In this document: piece after piece, positions 60,372-64,000 of the stretch
Layout of the letters: the number at the start of each line of letters is the position of its first letter
Numbering within the stretch: the stretch's first letter is position 1
DNA from: Candidatus Atribacteria bacterium
Lineage (GTDB): Bacteria; Atribacterota; Phoenicimicrobiia; Phoenicimicrobiales; Phoenicimicrobiaceae
DNA: 64,000 nucleotides
Assembly: GCA_003513845.1 (NCBI GenBank)
Contig: DOTB01000034.1
Coordinates: forward strand, 1 to 64,000
Direction: 5' to 3'
The notes under the pieces: generated by a model
The model's database searches: none
The model's input: the letters and a program-made list of their open reading frames with translations, nothing else
Told to the model about the DNA's origin: nothing
Program-made: the position numbers and the translations under genes

Positions 60372-62051
60372 ATGTATCAATGGCACAAGAATAGAATTGG
60401 ATTGCTTTTAATTTTTTCGATAGTAATTTTCTTTATCTTATCTGAAATTGCCTGGGCTGCAGAAGAAGAAACTGCAGCAAGTTATGGTTTCTTATCTCTA
60501 TTACCACCATTGGTAGCCATAGTTTTATGCTTTATCACCAAGCAAGTTTTAGCCTCACTCTTTATTGGTATCTGGATAGGTGCTACTATACTGACGGGTT
60601 GGAATCCTTTAGCTGGGGTTACTCAAACCCTAGGTTACCTGGTAGATAATACTGCTGACAGTTGGAATGCTACTATTTTATTGTTTGACTTTGTAGTTGG
60701 AGGACTTATCGGTTTAATCTACCTATCTGGTGGGGCTTATGCCTTTGTAAAAAGCATTACCGATAAAGTAAAAACCGCTCGCGGCGGCCAATTTACTGCT
60801 TGGCTCTTTGGGTTAATAATTTTCTTTGATGATTATGCTAATACTGCTATAGTGGGAAATGCTTTTAGACCAGTGACCGACAAATTGGGTATTTCTCGAG
60901 AAAAGTTTTCTTACATTGTCGATTCTACTGCAGCACCAGTTGCTTCTCTAGCTCTGATTTCTACCTGGATTGGCTATGAGGTGGGACTTATCGGTGATGC
61001 TATCGAAGGTACTTCGGTATCCCTGACTCCTTATACCATCTTTTTACAATCTATACCTTATCGTTTCTACAGTATCTTTGCAATATTATTAGTCTTATTT
61101 GTTGCCTTATCTCAAAGAGATTATGGTCCTATGTTAAAAGCTGAACATCGAACAAGGACAACTGGTAAAGTCTTTGCAGATGGAGCAACTCCACTTTCTG
61201 GGGGGAGTAAATTAAAGGTATTAGAAGGCGTTCCTCAAAAGACCATAAATATGGTTGTTCCCATTATAGTTCTGGTAGGAGTGAGTATTTTCGGAATGTG
61301 GTGGACTGGAGGAGGGACCTCTGCTGAATCATTTACTACTGCAATTGCTGATGCTGATGCTATGACTGCTCTTTTGTGGGGCGCTGTATTTGCAGTAATC
61401 GTTGCCATAATAATGTATAAAGCCCAGGGGATTGGAACCCTGGCTGATATGATGGATGCCTTTATAGATGGTGCTAAGATGATGGTTTTAGCTAACTTAA
61501 TCTTAATTTCTGCTTGGTCAATTGGTAGTGTTTGTGATGAAATTGGAACTGCTCCTTATGTAGTAAATGCTGCTAAAGGGGTTATCTCTCCCGTTTTACT
61601 ACCTATGGTTATATTTATAATCTGCAATATAATTTCTTTTTCCACTGGTACTTCTTGGGGGACTATGGCTATAGCTATGCCTATTGCTATTCCTTTAGCC
61701 CTTGCTTTGGGTGTTCCTTTACCTTTAGGCATATCTGCGGTATTAACCGGTTCAGTTATGGGAGACCATTGTTCACCACTTTCTGATACTACTATTATGT
61801 CTTCAATGTTTTCTGGTTCTGACCATATAGATCATGTTAAGACTCAGGTACCTTATTCCCTAACTGCTGCGGGAGTTGCTGTAGTGGGCTATATTTTGGC
61901 GGGAAGTGGCATGTCTGTTGCTTTAGTGTTGCCTTTAGGAATAATATTGGTAGGAATTTTGCTTTACCTATTTTCCAGTATTTCAGCAAAATCAGCTGGA
62001 ATTTCGTTCCCTCTACCTGAGCTTCAGGTAAAGGAAGCAAAAGAAGTTTAA
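60372..62051 (+). CDS. NhaC-family Na+/H+ antiporter or amino-acid transporter
   Basis: 559 residues with 11-12 membrane segments; the first (~10-30) resembles a signal anchor. NhaC motifs: FFDDYANTAIVGNAFRPVTDKLG, VDSTAAPVASLALISTWIGYE, SFSTGTSWGTMAIAMPIAIPL, VMGDHCSPLSDTTIMSS. Riboswitch-regulated NhaC relatives (LysW) have been predicted to import lysine, and this context invites the same reading; a sodium/proton antiporter is the default. Energy: sodium or proton gradient across the cytoplasmic membrane. Confidence 0.85.
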   Translation: MYQWHKNRIGLLLIFSIVIFFILSEIAWAAEEETAASYGFLSLLPPLVAIVLCFITKQVLASLFIGIWIGATILTGWNPLAGVTQTLGYLVDNTADSWNATILLFDFVVGGLIGLIYLSGGAYAFVKSITDKVKTARGGQFTAWLFGLIIFFDDYANTAIVGNAFRPVTDKLGISREKFSYIVDSTAAPVASLALISTWIGYEVGLIGDAIEGTSVSLTPYTIFLQSIPYRFYSIFAILLVLFVALSQRDYGPMLKAEHRTRTTGKVFADGATPLSGGSKLKVLEGVPQKTINMVVPIIVLVGVSIFGMWWTGGGTSAESFTTAIADADAMTALLWGAVFAVIVAIIMYKAQGIGTLADMMDAFIDGAKMMVLANLILISAWSIGSVCDEIGTAPYVVNAAKGVISPVLLPMVIFIICNIISFSTGTSWGTMAIAMPIAIPLALALGVPLPLGISAVLTGSVMGDHCSPLSDTTIMSSMFSGSDHIDHVKTQVPYSLTAAGVAVVGYILAGSGMSVALVLPLGIILVGILLYLFSSISAKSAGISFPLPELQVKEAKEV

Positions 62052-62084
62052 AGCATATTTAGTTTTATAATTGGTAAAATCAAA

Positions 62085-62132
62085 AATGAAGCCATCGTAT
62101 CCTGGTTTTTAAGATGATAAGGTGGCTTCATT
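62085..62132 (+). terminator. Hairpin after the NhaC gene, no U tract
   Basis: AATGAAGCCATC (62085-62096) pairs with GGTGGCTTCATT (62121-62132) with one G-U pair. Like the stem at 57309 it lacks a T run. Confidence 0.5.
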
Positions 62133-62216
62133 AACCTTATCTGGTGGAGTTTAGAGAAAACAGATTTTTTAAACATATTTTATTTGATTAAGTAGATTAA
62201 TGGGGGAAATTGCTCA

Positions 62217-64000
62217 ATGTTTAAAGAAAACGAAGAAAGCAAAAAAATATTAACCTCTTTTAAATTTGAACCGGGAAAAGTAGAAAAAGGGTATACGGAT
62301 AGGCGTTTATATATAAATCTTTCAGAAAATAAGATTAAAGAAAAACCCATTGATCCCCGGGTGAAAGAAGCTTTCACCGGTGGACGAGGTTATGGTATAT
62401 GGTATTTGTGGCAGGCTGTATCTAATAGGACTAAATGGAATGACCCGGAAAACGAAATAATTTTCTGTACCGGCCCAATTTGTGGGATTACCCAATACTC
62501 AGGAACTGGGAAGACTCATATAGTCAGCCTATCTCCCGAGACCGCAACAGTTAATGATAATAATGTAGGGGGTTATTTTGCTCCTTTTTTAAAATTTTCT
62601 GGTTGGGACCTTTTAGAGATTCAAGGTAAAGCCAAACAGGATGTGATTATTTTTATCGACGGCAATCAAGGAAAAGTTATTATTGAGGAAGCAACAGGAT
62701 TGAATTCGGATACCTATTTACTTATCGAAAAACTGATCGAAAGATATGCTGATAACGAAAAAGATAGAAGAAACATTAGTATTGTTTCCTCCGGAAAGGG
62801 TGCGGAGAACACTAATTTAGGGATCTTAAATGTTAGTTGGTATGATAGTCGACGCAAACATATACGAGTTAAGCAAGCTGGTCGAGGTGGGACGGGGAGT
62901 GTATTTCGAAATAAAAAAATTTTGGCCATAGTAATTAAATATTCTGGAGTAAATGCAAATTCTAATAATGTGGCTAATCCCGAGCTTATTAGAAAAGCAG
63001 GGCAAAGAATAACCAGAGAAATATTAAAATTAGATCATATCCAGAATGGGATGAGAGAAATAGGAACGGTTAATCTGTTAGACCATATGCAGAATTATAA
63101 TTGTTTACCCGTTCATAATTTTAAATTTGGTTCACATCCTGATGCTTTTAAAATAGATTCTAAAGTGTGGCATCAGCGGATGACCCAGAATCAGGCAGGT
63201 GATTCCTGCTGGATCGGTTGTAACTTACGCTGTTCTCATGGAGTAGATAATTTTGAATTGGAAACTGGTCCCCTAAAAGGAGAAAGAGTTCTGGTAGATG
63301 GGCCAGAATATGAAACCACTGCCGGATTTGGAGGAAATTGCGGATGCTTTGACCCTGATTTTGTTTTAGAAGCTAATTTTTATTGTGATAATTATGGATT
63401 AGATACCATTGGAGTCAGTACTACTATGGCTTTTCTTATGGAATGTTACGAAAATAATATTATAAATAAGGAAATTACTGAAGGGTTAGAACTTAACTTT
63501 GGAAATACCAAAGCAGCTTTAGAATTAATTCACCAGATGGCAGAAGGAAAAGGGTTCGGTAAAATTGCTGGTTTAGGGGTTCGGCAGATAAAGAAAATAT
63601 TAGTGGAGAAATACGGGGCAGATGAACAATTTTTACAAGATATCGGCATGGAATGTAAAGGGATGGAATTTTCTGAATATGTAACCAAAGAGTCTTTAGC
63701 CCAACAGGGTGGATATGGAATAGCTAATAAAGGACCGCAGCATGATGAATCCTGGCTTATCTTTATGGATCAGGTGAATAATCAGATTCCTACTTTTGAG
63801 GATAAAGCAGAAGCACTCCATTATTTTCCTTTATTTCGAACCTGGTTTTCTATTGTCGGTCTCTGTAAATTACCCTGGAACGATATCGAGCCCGAAGATA
63901 ACAAACAAAAATACCACGGGATAGAGGCAGCAAAAGTTCCGGAGCATGTAGAAAATTATTGTTGGCTTTTTGAAGGAGTTACTGGTAAGCGTCTTACTCC
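62217..64000 (+). CDS. Aldehyde ferredoxin oxidoreductase (tungsten type), 3' end missing
   Basis: At least 594 residues, open at the window edge. The N-terminal tungstopterin domain shows RRLYINLSENKIKEKPID, AFTGGRGYGIWYLW and GPICGITQYSGTGKTHIVSLSP; the cluster motif GDSCWIGCNLRCSHG (near 328-342) supplies three of four Cys ligands, the fourth lying beyond. It oxidises aldehydes to acids with ferredoxin, for example aldehydes from amino-acid breakdown such as aminoadipate semialdehyde. ATG follows GGGGGAAA by 8 nt. The last ~30 residues are absent from the window. Confidence 0.93.
   Translation, partial: MFKENEESKKILTSFKFEPGKVEKGYTDRRLYINLSENKIKEKPIDPRVKEAFTGGRGYGIWYLWQAVSNRTKWNDPENEIIFCTGPICGITQYSGTGKTHIVSLSPETATVNDNNVGGYFAPFLKFSGWDLLEIQGKAKQDVIIFIDGNQGKVIIEEATGLNSDTYLLIEKLIERYADNEKDRRNISIVSSGKGAENTNLGILNVSWYDSRRKHIRVKQAGRGGTGSVFRNKKILAIVIKYSGVNANSNNVANPELIRKAGQRITREILKLDHIQNGMREIGTVNLLDHMQNYNCLPVHNFKFGSHPDAFKIDSKVWHQRMTQNQAGDSCWIGCNLRCSHGVDNFELETGPLKGERVLVDGPEYETTAGFGGNCGCFDPDFVLEANFYCDNYGLDTIGVSTTMAFLMECYENNIINKEITEGLELNFGNTKAALELIHQMAEGKGFGKIAGLGVRQIKKILVEKYGADEQFLQDIGMECKGMEFSEYVTKESLAQQGGYGIANKGPQHDESWLIFMDQVNNQIPTFEDKAEALHYFPLFRTWFSIVGLCKLPWNDIEPEDNKQKYHGIEAAKVPEHVENYCWLFEGVTGKRLT

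Noticed and set aside
20418-64000. Selenocysteine-containing proteins
   Set aside because: No in-frame TGA with flanking conserved sequence was noticed in the recognised genes; the selenium link here is the cofactor type.

Overview
The window is AT-rich and almost every gene reads on the plus strand. It looks like a strictly anaerobic, amino-acid-fermenting bacterium. The supporting genes are a ferredoxin-dependent indolepyruvate oxidoreductase, a two-subunit ADP-forming acyl-CoA synthetase, a tungsten-type aldehyde ferredoxin oxidoreductase, molybdenum hydroxylases with a selenium maturation set, and GTP-type PEP carboxykinase. No cytochrome or oxygen-respiration gene is present. Gene content and style recall uncultured lineages such as Atribacterota, but no marker gene here fixes the phylum.

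Layout. 1-4.9 kb: tRNA-Ser(UGA), a short orphan transcription unit, then a small defence/toxin island (AbrB-RelE pair, AbiE pair with a broken toxin between two ~283-bp direct repeats, AAA ATPase with DUF4143). 5-10.7 kb: a secreted protein, NAD synthetase, D-aminopeptidase and a polar amino-acid ABC transporter. 10.8-20.4 kb: IorAB and the ADP-forming acyl-CoA synthetase alpha subunit, a complete Liv-type ABC transporter, then the synthetase beta subunit; together an uptake-oxidise-make-ATP unit for amino acids. 20.4-28.3 kb: two complete three-subunit molybdenum hydroxylases. 28.3-34.2 kb: YqeC, MocA, YqeB, XdhC, YedE, YedF, a cysteine desulfurase and DUF3343, the set expected for selenium-dependent molybdenum hydroxylases. 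34.5-39.9 kb: a ModE-type regulator, a molybdopterin-binding protein with a cysteine-rich tail, a DUF364 protein and a NitT/TauT-type ABC transporter. 40.1-46.3 kb: IclR regulator, carbamate kinase, aspartate carbamoyltransferase, an allantoinase-like amidohydrolase and PEP carboxykinase. 46.6-64 kb: GntR regulator, AtuA, DUF4387, HD protein, split aconitase-family dehydratase, isocitrate/isopropylmalate-type dehydrogenase, PrpD, two lysine-6-dehydrogenase-like proteins, class III aminotransferase, a GTPase, an NhaC-family transporter and an incomplete aldehyde ferredoxin oxidoreductase.

The most notable signal is a lysine riboswitch at 55548-55717, directly upstream of the second lysine-6-dehydrogenase-like gene. 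Its expression platform reads as lysine-ON: an anti-aptamer helix and a terminator can coexist without lysine, while the aptamer frees an anti-terminator strand. With the neighbouring genes this suggests a lysine-induced catabolic locus. The aconitase-family and beta-decarboxylating enzymes next to it, with no synthase, raise the possibility of an alpha-aminoadipate-like route used for breakdown; that part is hypothesis.

Dispersed palindromic repeats (GGGC-CGAT type and GTCATTGCGA type) fill many intergenic gaps. No CRISPR array, transposase, integrase or rRNA gene was found.
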